From contig NC_081807.1 in NCBI RefSeq assembly GCF_030704535.1, positions 4,443,001 to 4,507,000 of the forward strand: 64,000 nt of DNA. The letters are read 5' to 3'. The notes under the pieces are model-generated. The model was not told where the DNA came from. It saw only the letters and a list, made by a program, of their open reading frames with translations, and searched no databases. Shown here piece after piece: positions 34,440 to 45,189 of the stretch. The stretch's first letter is position 1. Every line of letters begins with the position of its first letter. The position numbers and the translations under genes are program-made. Source of the stretch: Vitis vinifera (Eukaryota; Streptophyta; Magnoliopsida; Vitales; Vitaceae).

Positions 34440-35797
34440 TAAGCAAGAGCTGGAATTGTCATTTCCTGTCAGTTCCCACTGTTGCCCATGATTAAATGAA
34501 GCCCTCAAGCTCTCTTCCAGCAATATCTTTGACATCAAATGCCCACCAGAATCTCCATTCAATAACTGCTTCAATTTGAGCTCATGGATCCAAGGAAAAC
34601 ATGGATAGGGAAAGTTGGTTGCGCCAAGAAGCCCTAGAAAGTGCCAAGAGAGAGAAATGGCAGAATGTATTTGGGGATTCAACACCAGCAAGATAGTCTC
34701 AAATCTCATTCCTAGGCTCCAGTCCATTATGGCTACCTTGCTACACACACTTTCCCCTTTTCTTGCTTCTTTGCTTGGGAATTTACTGTTTTAAATTGAA
34801 TTTTTGAACCATTGTTCAACTAAACATTCCCGGCTTTGAAAAATTCATCTTAGGTCCTTTCTAGGTATAAAATCCATATTCTAACACACTCTTGCTGCCA
34901 TTTTCCTTCTAGCATGCATTTTCACTATTTTATTTGATTTTCAAATGATTTTCTTGATTTTTCTCAATTTTCTTAAGCATGAACAAACTCCATAATTCCA
35001 AGTCATGGAATTCATGGAATCAACTCATGCGAAATTAATTAGGGCTTTGGTGGGGGCCCGACATTCATGATACCTTCTTCAATATTGTTTGTTTGATATG
35101 TTGATTTTTTATTCTTCTTGATGATATACATGAATTCGTTTCGTATTTATTGTTGAGATGCTTTTGATTCCCATAGAGGAGTACTAGCTTGCTATCCAGG
35201 TATGCTCTCTTCTCATCTATTTTTTTTTAGAACTCTATATACTTGTATGTCATTGATGACCCTATCCATATTTGACGTGATTCTTGGATGTCTTGATATA
35301 TGCCTGATTTGCTTGAATAAAACAAATGTTGTATGATGTATCTCCAAATTAATCTCTTATGTTTTATGATAGCGTTTAGGAAGCTGTCCAGGTACGCATT
35401 TTTAACTCTCCTTAATTGTGATTTGATCTTGTTTGATATGCTATGTTTTTGGAATCACCTAGCCTACTTAAGTATCCATGATCAACCATTTAATTGCTAC
35501 GCTTCCCTTAACTTAGTCAGTAGAGACCTCTTTAGGGCTTAGAGGGGTGCTACCTCCTAGAGGTACCTTCCCAATAGGTAACCTGATCCCCGGACTTAGA
35601 CTCGGGTTTTTCAAAGACATGCTTTTTCCAAAAATTATGGAGTCACATTTTTAGGGTTTTTCTTTCTTGTTTTATTTTCCCTTTAAAATAAAAATAAAAT
35701 AAGTGGCGACTCCAACTTTTCTAAAATTAATTTTTCACAAATAAAAAGCGAGTCTCGCCGATCGAGTGGGGGCGCACGTGAAAGATGCGGGTCCACA
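34440..35797. other. Right arm of the LTR-like element
   Basis: No gene is recognised. A 110-codon minus-strand frame (34416-34748) overlaps the carrier fragment edge and is not convincing. From about 34800 the DNA is T-rich. It then contains GGGGGCCCGACA (about 35050) and the GC-richer terminal block with GTGGCGACTCC, typical of long plant gypsy LTR ends. Confidence 0.5.
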
Positions 35798-35802
35798 CCA
35801 GG

Positions 35803-36905
35803 CATTTATTTTAGCTTGTGGTAAAGCAAACCTCGGGTGATATGGACTCATCCTTCTACGAAGGATCTGTCCATTTTATCTTACATAACCTCTATATTAG
35901 AATCACGAATCTGTATGCTAAAATAGTCGTGAAGGACGTAAACAAAAGAGAAAAACAAAAGCAATGGGAAACAATAAATAAATTTTCTGAAAACCGAGAT
36001 TTTGAGATGGGGAAAAAAATGGGAAAGTGCCAAAAACTTTACATAAAACAAACCAAAAAGAAGATTGGGACCAACCTCAACCTTGATACTTTATAGCTCC
36101 AACAATGTCTCTTTCACAGTGGCCCATTGGTGGGGCTAGGGTTTTGAAGAAAAAAATTACACAGGGAATAGAGAATGGGATGGAAAGCTGAGAAAGTAAA
36201 CAAAAATAGTATAAAAAAAGATGGTTTTTATGGTTATGTGAATTGATGGGGACTAGTTTGAACAATAGTTTGGGAAGAAGCCCACTTTTAATATTAAGTT
36301 TCTAAAGAAGCCCATTTTGGCCCATTATGGTTATGTGATGTTTTTTTAAAAACTTTTTTTTTATGCTAAAAGCATTTCCTAGGACGGTTGCCAAGATGAT
36401 TCTTAATAAATGATTCACTGAAAAAGACTATTAGAAAAAATACTTTTACAAAAACCACTTTTAGTAAAAACATTGCCAAATGTATTTTTGGAATCTGATA
36501 GTTATATTAGAAAGTGTTCCATGAGATTGTATGGCATATATGTGAACATGTAAAACCTCTTGTCCGCTTAAGGGAAATTAATTTAGAGCATTTGATTCCA
36601 GTCTTCTACCAATAATATAGTAATTGGATTCTAATTTTTTTAAAGTTGTCTAAGTTGTGGTGGTGGGTTGGATGCTCAGTTAATATAAGATATTATAATA
36701 TTGAGTTCAATAGGTCATTCATGATGATCCTATGCTTGCTGCCAAATGTTGTATTCATCTTGTGGGAAAGAAAATGCTAAGTGTAGGTCGATCATGAGGG
36801 CCTGCAGGCTGCAACTTTGTACAGTTAACTATTTCCCAATTAATCCATATGATTTTTCTATGAAAATCAGGATCAATTGTTTTATCATGTGTTAATAAGT
36901 CAAGA
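35803..36905. other. Noncoding mobile/AT-rich DNA
   Basis: No convincing gene. 35820-36096 holds an unremarkable 92-codon frame. 36340-36500 belongs to the same AT-rich repeat family as 19740-20080. 36650-36905 matches 44605-44840, so this stretch is part of another local duplication. Confidence 0.5.
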
Positions 36906-36910
36906 GTAGG

Positions 36911-37642
36911 TGTAGGGACCCCTCCCCACACGTGGCACACATCTCATAATAACACGTGGCACACATTCTCATCTGGATCAGCCTCATCCGGATTTCCCCA
37001 AGAGTACACGTGGCGCGCTTCTCCTATCCGGACTCTCTCAAGGAAAGGCACACGACACTCACAAACATAACATCCGGACGACTGCCACAGCACATCCGGA
37101 CGACCGACATACACTATCCGGGTGTGTTTGTCCGGATCATTGACTGAAGTAAGCAAGTCTTACACGTTATCACAACAGCCTGCCATGACCCACATTCCGC
37201 CATCTGCAGGGTGAAAGGACAAGAATGAAGTGACGGCAAGTCACTTCCTACGATCACTTCCCACTATTTCAAACAATTGCAGCAACTACCACGATATCTG
37301 TCAGCCGCCCGTAGGGTGATGATGACCCTGCCACCACCTAGTGTCATCATGACAACACAAAATATCTCCCTACGATTAAAGAGAGAAACAAAGCTTCTGA
37401 TACTATATATATGAACCTTCACACAAAGAGGAAAGTAAGCTTGCTATACTTGGTAAAAGACCAACTGATTTATCTCTATTTCTCTAATCATGGCTGACAA
37501 AACCATCGGAGGGTGCGTCCGGACACCTCGTCCGGACGCCTTTTGCAGGTAGTACGATTGAATCAAGAATCTATATTGGTTGAGATCGTGCGTTCACCCA
37601 TTTGGCAACTACGTGGATCACCAAGGACGCGAGGCCTCAACA
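36911..37642. mobile_element. Solo LTR, 732 bp
   Basis: It begins TGTAGGGACCCCTCC and ends GGCCTCAACA, and is flanked by GTAGG on both sides (36906-36910 and 37643-37647). It contains repeated TCCGGAYG motifs, a candidate TATA (CTATATATATGAACC, about 37403-37417) and no coding sequence. It appears to be a complete LTR left by recombination. The homologous stretch near 44835-44845 lacks it. Confidence 0.8.
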
Positions 37643-37647
37643 GTAGG

Positions 37648-38052
37648 CACTCCAAATGATGAAGAAGCATAAGTTGCAGCATCATGGAAACTTCGTTTTG
37701 GAAGGAGTTCAAAATTTAAGGTTGTATTTGAGAAATGTTTTAAAAAATAGTTATGAAAAATGATATTTGAGAATTGTTTTTCAAAATTGTTTTTCAAAAT
37801 TGTTTTTCAAAATTGTTTTTGATGTTTTATGATTAAAATTTTATTTTAGAACTTGAAATATTTTTTTATGTTTTTTAAATAACTTTTATGTTAGTACTTT
37901 ATTTATTTATTTATTTTGTCATTTTTATATTTATTTTTAAAAATAAATAAAAATAGTTAAAATACGTAGAACATAAAACCATGCATTTTCTATTTCTTTT
38001 GTCTCAAACATGGTTTTTTCCCCCTCAAAAACAGGCTTAAGATATTTTAAGT
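37648..38052. other. AT-rich spacer with a short 13-bp tandem repeat
   Basis: No gene. TTGTTTTTCAAAA occurs three to four times in tandem at about 37775-37820. The stretch matches 44840-45180. Confidence 0.55.
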
Positions 38053-38247
38053 ATGCAAAAAGAAATACTCATAGATGGAAATTTATTACTATCCAAGTGG
38101 ATGAAAATTGAGGAGAAGATGAGAAAGGAGAACACCCATTACACCGCGACAATTCAAAGTCAGTCACACCAACATAAATATACCCTAAACTAAAGCACTG
38201 GGCTAATTAGGGGACTCTCCGGCTCACATAAGAGTATTATTTGCTTT

Positions 38248-40148
38248 CTATGCTACTTCATAACTATAGAGCTCGAAAGGTAGCCTTGGAACAATTGTGA
38301 CCTCCAGTGGGGTTGCTTTGAGGGCAGTCAACCCAGGACTTTCAGTCATATCCACCCGTGAATCTACAACCGCTCCCAATTCAAAACCATGAAGCAGTCT
38401 GGCTAGCGTCAGATGCGTCAACTCCAGTGCAAATGAGATTCCTGGGCATACCCTTCTACCTGAACCAAAGGGTAGAAGTTCATAATTTCTACCCCTAACA
38501 TCCAAACCTGCATGCTTTGTCAGGAACCTCTCTGGTTGGAACTCCAAAGGGTTTAACCAGACTCTGGGGTCACGATGCAACTTCCAGAGATTAACCAAAA
38601 GGCGCGTCCCAGCTTGGATGTGAAAGCCAGCCACAATGCAATCTTCCATGGCCTCACGTGGCAGGGAAAGTGGCCTAGGACGGTACAGTCGTAATGTTTC
38701 CTTGACGATGGCTTGCAAGTAGACTAGGTTCTTTATATCTGATCCATCCACTTGGCGATGCTTTCCCACATGGATTTCCAGCTCTGCTTATGCTTTTTTT
38801 AGCGCATGATGGTTGTTCAATAGGAGAGAGAGGGCCCATGTAAGAGTGATAAATGTTGATCCATAGCCAGCTAATATGAGGTTCTGCAATCAACATATGA
38901 TGTCGACTTCAATATGTGATCAGGCAAAGTTTACTTATCAGTAGTGAAATATCATGTTTAGCAGAATGATAAAACAAACCGTGAATAAGGAATCTAAGTG
39001 AAATTTGATCACCCCGCCTGGTTTGTCATGATAAATACAGATGATAAAGCTATACCGGATTTGATGAATCCTTATAGAAATGTGAGGAGGGTTTAGGAAA
39101 TTGGGCGGAAAAAGTTGTAGAAATTATGATAGTAGATGGTGCTTTTTTTTTTTCTTTCTTTTCATTTCATGCTCAGGTTATGGAAGTAGCAGGGACATAC
39201 CAAGCAAGTGCCCTTAATGATGGTGTCAGGATCACGACGAGAGAATTGGCCATCATCTATGACAGAAAGCATGGCATGTATGAAGTCTTGCTCAGCCCCA
39301 TTGTCGTTCGCAGAAAGCCTATTCTGGCGATGGTCCTCCACCCAGCTTCCAAGCACATAATCCACCTCCTTAGCTACTCTCTTCATTTCAGCGGTAAACC
39401 CTTTCACCGTGTCCAACCAGCCGAGAAAATGGATGGCATCCGAGACCATGAACAGCCCCACTAGAATAATGAAATCCTCAAAGGCCTTTTTGCCCCGTTT
39501 TGGCTCATCACCACAGGCATGGGTCCCAAAATACCGTTTCCCAGCAATTGCTCTCACCACTACGTTCAGTGCCAAGTTCCCAAATCTTTCCTTCATCTCC
39601 ACTAAAGCGGGGCCGTCCTTGTTGCTTGCCCATTGCCCATAAAGCTCTTTTATTAAGATCTTGACTTCTGAGTCCTGGACATGCTTGTGCATCTCAAGCT
39701 GGCGGTTTGACAGCAGCTCAGCCATGGCTAGCTTCCGCACATCACGCCAGTATGGTCCACAAGAAGCAAAGACAAACGAGCCATGATCATAGCCCATAAG
39801 CTTTATTGCTAAGGGTCTTGGTCGAGTGGCGAATACCTTGTCATTTATAGTGTAACCTTCCTTCGCTACTTCCCAGCCACTAACCACCAATGCTTTTTTG
39901 AGGCCAAGATGAACGCAAAAGATGGGTCCATACTTATCAGCCATGTCTCCAAGTGTTCGATGTAGCAGCTTGTCTGCTTCTAGAAGATGAAGGTGACTGA
40001 TAAGAGGCCATCGCCCGGACGGCTCTGGTGGCCTTTCGCCTTTCTTCTTGTTCCCTTTGGCATTAAGTACTGTTGCCAACAACAGACAGATTGTAGACAG
40101 AAGAAGCCCAAAAACTATGATATCTTGAGGGCGAAGGGAGAATCCCAT
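38248..40148 (-). pseudogene. Cytochrome P450, CYP82 family (type A), one premature stop
   Basis: Exons 40148-39201 and 38883-38248 have the same lengths and splice sites as the complete gene at 188-2081. Two changes matter. A CAA-to-TAA change gives a stop at 38788-38790, in exon 2 before the K-helix, so the product would lack ExxR and the haem loop. The I-helix reads AGYGSTFITLTW instead of [12 protein letters not shown], losing the acidic residue and the first Thr of the oxygen-activating motif. Downstream of the stop the frame remains open through ETLRLY, PERF and [10 protein letters not shown] to the natural end. It is therefore a young pseudogene, or a null allele in this haplotype. Confidence 0.85.
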
Positions 40149-40242
40149 GACTGGATAGTACCAGAGTGAAAAGAAAGAGGGTCGGAGAGAGAAAAATGGT
40201 TTTCTATTCTGTTTTCACAGTTTTCTCTGTTCAGAACATGGA

Positions 40243-40250
40243 TATTTATA
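40243..40250 (-). promoter_or_regulatory. Candidate TATA box of the second type A gene
   Basis: TATAAATA on the minus strand, about 100 bases before the ATG at 40148, at the same relative place as in the paralogue. Confidence 0.4.
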
Positions 40251-40779
40251 CATACCCTGGTCACACTTTCTGTGAGTGCTTCTTATAACTAAGAATCACT
40301 TCTCCAAAAGGGCTCAAAACTACACACACTAGAACACTCACAGGTCGAATTCATGTTCCATACATGTGCCATCCTAATATGGAAACTATAGACAGTTGTC
40401 GATGATATAAAATGTGAAAGCTCCTTCGAAGTCTTATATATGATAGTTCTGAGTATGAAAAAACCCATCTCTTTGGCCAGTTGTTATGATGCATATTTGT
40501 TCATTGAAAATCACGCGGGAGTAAATCTAGCCCCATGAAAATGGGGTTGATTTAGCTATTAAGTTTGGCATGCTCTTTACCACACACCACACATTACATA
40601 GATAATATTGAGAAGCTTTGCCTTACCTAAGTGTAAGGTGGATGCCCGTTTGGACTGAATGGTTCAGAATTAAGGAGTAGACAGTGCCTCAACTAAGTGG
40701 GAAGGTTGTAGCACACATTTTTTCCCACTTTCTATGTTGGAGTAGATAGTGCCTGAACTAACCTGAAGACTTTGTTGCA

Positions 40780-42464
40780 CACATTAGGCTATTACTTTTA
40801 ATGCTGCTGCTAATAGAAGTAGAGTTCAAAAGATAATAACGTCATGGTTGCTTTGGATAATGTGTTAGAAAAATTAGGTTAATCCAACCTATAGTAATCA
40901 GCCTAGAGGGGGATGAATAGGGTGATGGTCTCTTTTTGTAAATTTAAATTATGTGAATACAAGATATAATTATATGTAAATATATAATAAAACAATATAA
41001 AAAAAATTGCATATAAATTAAGAGAGTAGGGAAGAGAAAATGCAAACATAAGATTTTTATAATGGTTCAACGCAACCCGGCCTACGTTCACTCTCCTCTA
41101 GCTTCAATCCCAAGTTTGAGGTTCTACTATTTCAAGGCTTCTAAACCAAGCCTTCAAGCAATACAATTAGATTATGATTCCAATCCACCATTTTCAAACG
41201 TAAAAAAATACCCCACTCTTGAACAATCTCTCAAGTGATACCCCACACTTGAGAATTCCTAAGTGATACCTCATACTTAGATTCTTTCTCTCAAAGATTT
41301 ACAAATGAAGATAATAAAGAATCTCACAAAATCCTAGTACAAAACTTTAAGGTTTAAATGTTACAAGAAAACTAGGATTGAATGAGGCACTAATGATATG
41401 CAAGTTTTAGAACAATGGTGCACTCAAAAACACTCTCCTAAGGCTCAAATATATTCAAGAAAGATTAATAAAGGTTAAGCTCTTAAAACAATGAAGATTG
41501 GAGCCTTTTTATAGAGGAAAAAAACCAAACTAGCCATTAGGGGTTCGACTGGTTGAGCTGGGGGTAGATCGATTGACTAGTCGTTAGCATTTAATGTTTG
41601 GCAGGTGACCGTTGGACCTCGATCGCCCATTGACCGGACCTCAACCGGTTGCACAACCGTTTTGGAAGAGAGAGAATGTTTTTTTGTACCCCTCAACCAG
41701 TTGAGTTGGGAGTCGATCGATTCCTCATCTGGTTCAATCGGTTGAGCCATTTTTGGCTCAACAACCAATTTTTTCAACTTAAAATCTTTTAAACAAGTTG
41801 GGAAAACATTTGACACAAGGTTTTAGTTGAAAACATGAAATCATCCAATTTTAAAATATTTAAAATAAAATAACTCTTGAATGATTTTAGTGCATAAGTA
41901 AAGAATGTAATGCATGAAAATCTTAGTGCGCCAACAACTTTACAAAGAGATCTTATGAAGGTTGGGTCTTGAAAAACACTTCTCTTTGAGGTCTTCTTCT
42001 TCTTAATGATTTCTCTTTGGCTTGATTTATTTTTATGATTGCCACCTTGGAAATCGTCTTGTCTAATCATACCTGAAATATAATCATTAGTTCTAAACCT
42101 TATTTTGTTATAGAGACATGATTGGTCTTAGTCATCGGGATGGGTTTCTCATGGTAAGAGCATTAATGTATATATGATTATATGTACATTGGACATTATT
42201 TATGGTGAGTCATGACATAAAGCTTAGACAAACACAAATGGTTCATACTTATCATTTATGGCTCCAAATGTCTGATGTAACGACTTGTTTGCTCCTAAGA
42301 GATGAAGGTGACCAATAAATATTAAATGTGATGCTCTAGACAGGTCTGGTGGCCTTTTGCCTTTGTTTTTGTTTGCTTTGGAATTAAACAACTAGAGACA
42401 GGAAATTCATAGCAAAAAGAGGACCAAAAACTCTCATATCTTGAAGTTGAAAGAAGAATGCCAT
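40780..42464 (-). pseudogene. Relic of a further CYP82 gene, interior replaced
   Basis: The right piece (42464-42230) reads MAFFFQLQDMRVFG and on through the anchor and hinge region to the stretch before the C-helix, with stops. It is closest to type C (MGFSLQLQDVTVFG). The left piece (about 40863-40780) resembles the last codons (FELY and flank) and its 3' flank matches the type C gene (TTGTTGCACACATTAGG). Everything between is missing and replaced by unrelated DNA (about 40864-42229). It is an old, dead copy. Confidence 0.55.
40864..42229. mobile_element. LTR-like insertion in the P450 relic, limits uncertain
   Basis: About 1.37 kb beginning TGTTAGAAAAATTAGG, with CCTAGAGGGGGATGAATAG near its left end, a motif I associate with plant copia LTRs. 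There is a TTTTTATAGAGG-type TATA near 41508 and inverted CAACCGGTTG-like words around 41560-41770. No coding sequence and no clear target duplication were found, so the class and ends are provisional. Confidence 0.4.
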
Positions 42465-44334
42465 ACTATTTGTTAGCATAGAAAATAGGTTAGTTGAAAG
42501 AATTACTTCCCTTGCTACCACACATAATACTTCTATTGCACCATTAGTCTACTAGGAAAAGGATTCCATGATGACACAAAACTATCTACACTAGAACACT
42601 CTGAGAAGTAGATATTCATAATCTAAACGTAATCCATTCAAATCCAAATCTATTGAGGGCTAAGGATGATCATATTACAGTTCGAGTGAGGAACAAATTT
42701 GCCTAATCATACGCTACATTTTCTTTTGGATGACTTTAGTAACATTAGGATGACTAAGGTTTCCCTGAAACAAACTATTTTTCCTCTAGTCTCTCTGATT
42801 AGCTAGAAGTGGGGAGAAGACATTTGTCATTGTTAAGAAGGAAATGTGTCAAAGACACCATTCATCATTGTCAAGCGAGGAAGAAAAATATGAATCCAAT
42901 TTGAAGAAAGAAACCCTCACACAATCAAAGTTTCTAGTGTTAAATTAAAAAATAGACACAAAAGAAATGTAAGGCTTGTTTTAGAATTGTTCTTTTTTTT
43001 TTAAGATAGTGTTTTAACTTAGAAAAGTATGGTTGATAACTGCTTTACCAAACAGTTTTTTGATAATTTATTTTTAAAAACATGTTATTTAAAAGAAATA
43101 GTAAAAAATTGAGATATTTTTTTGTGAAGTATTACCAGAAACAATTGAAAATATAAAAATCTTTTTGAGAATTTTTGTGTTATACATAGGTTTTCAAATA
43201 GAATTTTGTTTTTGAAAATAATTAAATAGATTTTTTAAGAACTATTCTCAAACATTGTTTTTAAAAACATTTCTTGACAAGGGCTAAGCAACTACTCTTA
43301 AACCTTTGAATCCTCACTTCACCAATAAAGCCAAATGAGATGTTAGAGGATGAAGGGTTTAGAGGGAGTCATAATAAAGCCAAGGAGAGAATTTAGGAAA
43401 GTGGAAAATTTCTTCTTCTACCTTTAAATATAAAAATGTATATTGACATCACCTTTCCCCACCCTCATCTAAAACCAACCTCCTTTCAAGAGTTCATAGA
43501 AAAGTTCACACCAATAGGAATATTTAAATATGAACCATCATATAAATTGGAATTGTTCGATGAAACCTCTCAATTCTTTGATTTTTCTTATTGACCAATA
43601 TGACTTAACGTTTACTAGGTCTATTTCAATCCCTCTCTTGATGATGAAATCAAGTCATTTCATTGATGAAACATCAAACACTTTTTTGAATTCATCTTCA
43701 AGCAATTAAAAGCAATATCTATGCTTCATCTCCAAGCTCAACTATTTGACTTTCCCAATTATTCTTATTTGACTTCATCTATTAAATAAACAAAATGGGG
43801 TACTTATTGCATTTCAATTTCTTCTTAACAAGCCTTTGACTCCAACCACCATTGAGATGCATGATAAGATCCTTCAAGCTTTCTTTTTTACTAGGGCAAG
43901 CCCATTAGCATTAAAGTGCTACATATGATAATTTCAAAGGGTATAGGAGATTAATAAGCCATAACTATTTTAGAGAAATATTTAGTTTTTTAATGCAATA
44001 TGGGAACAATCATCAATTTGATTAGGTCCACATAGTGTCACATTGCTAAAAAGTAAAGAAAGATAAACTCTCTTTTCATATTGTAGATCATGAATAAGTA
44101 TCCATATATGTTCTATGGTTGTTGCATATGCAGAAATTGTTCCGATAAGTTCAAAGAGTTCTAAAAGAACCAAAGATAATTTTCTCTCACAAAATTATGA
44201 ATGAAATCTACATTGTTTTTCAATAAGCTAATGGATATTTAAGTACAAAGAGGTCCACGAATTAGGTAGCTAGAAAATCCCTAAATATATTGCCTAGGAT
44301 TCACAAATAGCTAGAAAAGGTAATTGGGTAATCA
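42465..44334. other. Noncoding, decayed DNA
   Basis: No gene is visible. 42977-43254 has weak inverted ends (TGTTTTAGAATTGTTC against GAACTATTCTCAAACA) and may be a small MITE. The remainder is AT-rich without recognisable coding sequence. Confidence 0.45.
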
Positions 44335-44600
44335 CCAATTTAGAAAACTCCACTCAATCCACGGAATTTGTGAGCTGTTCTTTTTGTGAGATTCTTCTAG
44401 ATTATTCAAAAGCTTGAATCATGGAAATCCAACCTTGTGGAACACGTGGAACATCTTCCTTGGTTCTCCACAAATTCAACTCAACCCAAATGTTTTGAAT
44501 CAATCCATTAAGAGTTTCCTTTAACTTTTTAGCTTGAGCCTTTGTAACTAGACCAATTGGAACTTGGATAGGATTTGTATTCCATTTTTTAGTCGTGCCC
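44335..44600 (-). mobile_element. Retroelement-derived fragment
   Basis: A minus-strand frame with words like TKAQAKKLKETLNGLIQNIW resembles a segment often found next to gag in plant Ty3/gypsy polyproteins. It is short and old; family assignment is tentative. Confidence 0.35.
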
Positions 44601-44604
44601 TCAT

Positions 44605-45180
44605 CAGTTTGGATGCTCTATTAATATAAGATATTTTAATATGAAGTTGGATGGTTCATTCACGATCATATGCTTGTTGCCAAAGCTATATTCACCTTGT
44701 GGGAAAGAAAAATGCAAATTTTGGATCAATCATAAGGGCTTGCAACCTTATACAAATGATTGGTTTCTAATTAATCCTTGTGATTTCACTATGAAAGCCA
44801 AGATGAATTGTTTTATAATATGTTAACAAGTCAATAGCAGACATTCAAAATAAACTTTACTTGATGAAGAAACATCTATTGCAGCAACAACAGATATTGA
44901 CTTTGGAAGAAGTTCAAAAATTACAGTTTTGTTTGAAAAGTGTTTTTGAAAATAGTTTTCAAAAATAGTTTTTATTTTTTATTTAAAAAAAAATCGTTAT
45001 TGATATTTTGTGAATAAAAGTCTGTTTTGGACATAGAAATGTTTTTAGACCATTTTTAATGTTTTTAAATTTTTATCTTAGTGCTTTATTTTTAATACTT
45101 TTTCATATTTGTATAATTATTTTTTAAAATGGTTTTTAAAACTAAATGAAAAAGACTAAAACATATTCTCATAAACACTC
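44605..45180. repeat. Partner of 36650-38030 without the solo LTR
   Basis: TTGGATGCTCTATTAATATAAG and about 550 bp after it match 36665-36905 followed by 37648-38030. The site that holds the 732-bp LTR in the other copy is empty here near 44835-44845. Confidence 0.65.
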
Positions 45181-45189
45181 AACCTTAGT

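Larger units (their letters stand above)
29217..35797. mobile_element. LTR-like structure (single long LTR) enclosing captured host gene pieces
   Basis: A 6,581-bp segment beginning TGTAGACCC and ending GGGTCCACA, flanked on both sides by CCAGG (29212-29216 and 35798-35802). The ends are an inverted repeat and the 5-bp duplication is of LTR-retrotransposon size. The last 300 bp (GTGGCGACTCC, then GATCGAGTGGGGGCGCACG) have the look of a long plant Ty3/gypsy LTR. Neither arm (about 29217-30000 and 34440-35797) repeats the other, so this looks like one LTR, probably solo. A chimera of host sequences (about 30100-34430) lies within it. No gag-pol coding sequence is visible. It could be a solo LTR that received a retrocopy, or an LTR family that carries one. 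Confidence 0.65.
38053..40540. repeat. Duplicate of positions 1-2480 (type A P450 block)
   Basis: The whole type A gene, its intron, its 3' flank and its proximal 5' flank are repeated here. The match begins at TGCAAAAAGAA (position 1 of the window and 38053). About 2210-2290 in the first copy differs from the second (40290-40340), showing a local replacement. The left limit of the first copy lies outside the window. Confidence 0.85.

Noticed and set aside
34416-34748. 110-codon minus-strand frame
   Set aside because: It overlaps the captured carrier fragment and LTR arm, and has no recognisable domain or codon pattern.
29217-35797. Complete LTR retrotransposon with two LTRs
   Set aside because: I found no direct repeat between the left and right arms and no primer-binding site or gag-pol sequence, so a single LTR with enclosed host sequence fits better.
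36944-37156. Short frames on both strands rich in TCCGGAY words
   Set aside because: They lie wholly inside the 732-bp solo LTR.
42977-43254. Small MITE with inverted ends
   Set aside because: The ends match only loosely and no target duplication was found; kept only as a remark in the intergenic entry.
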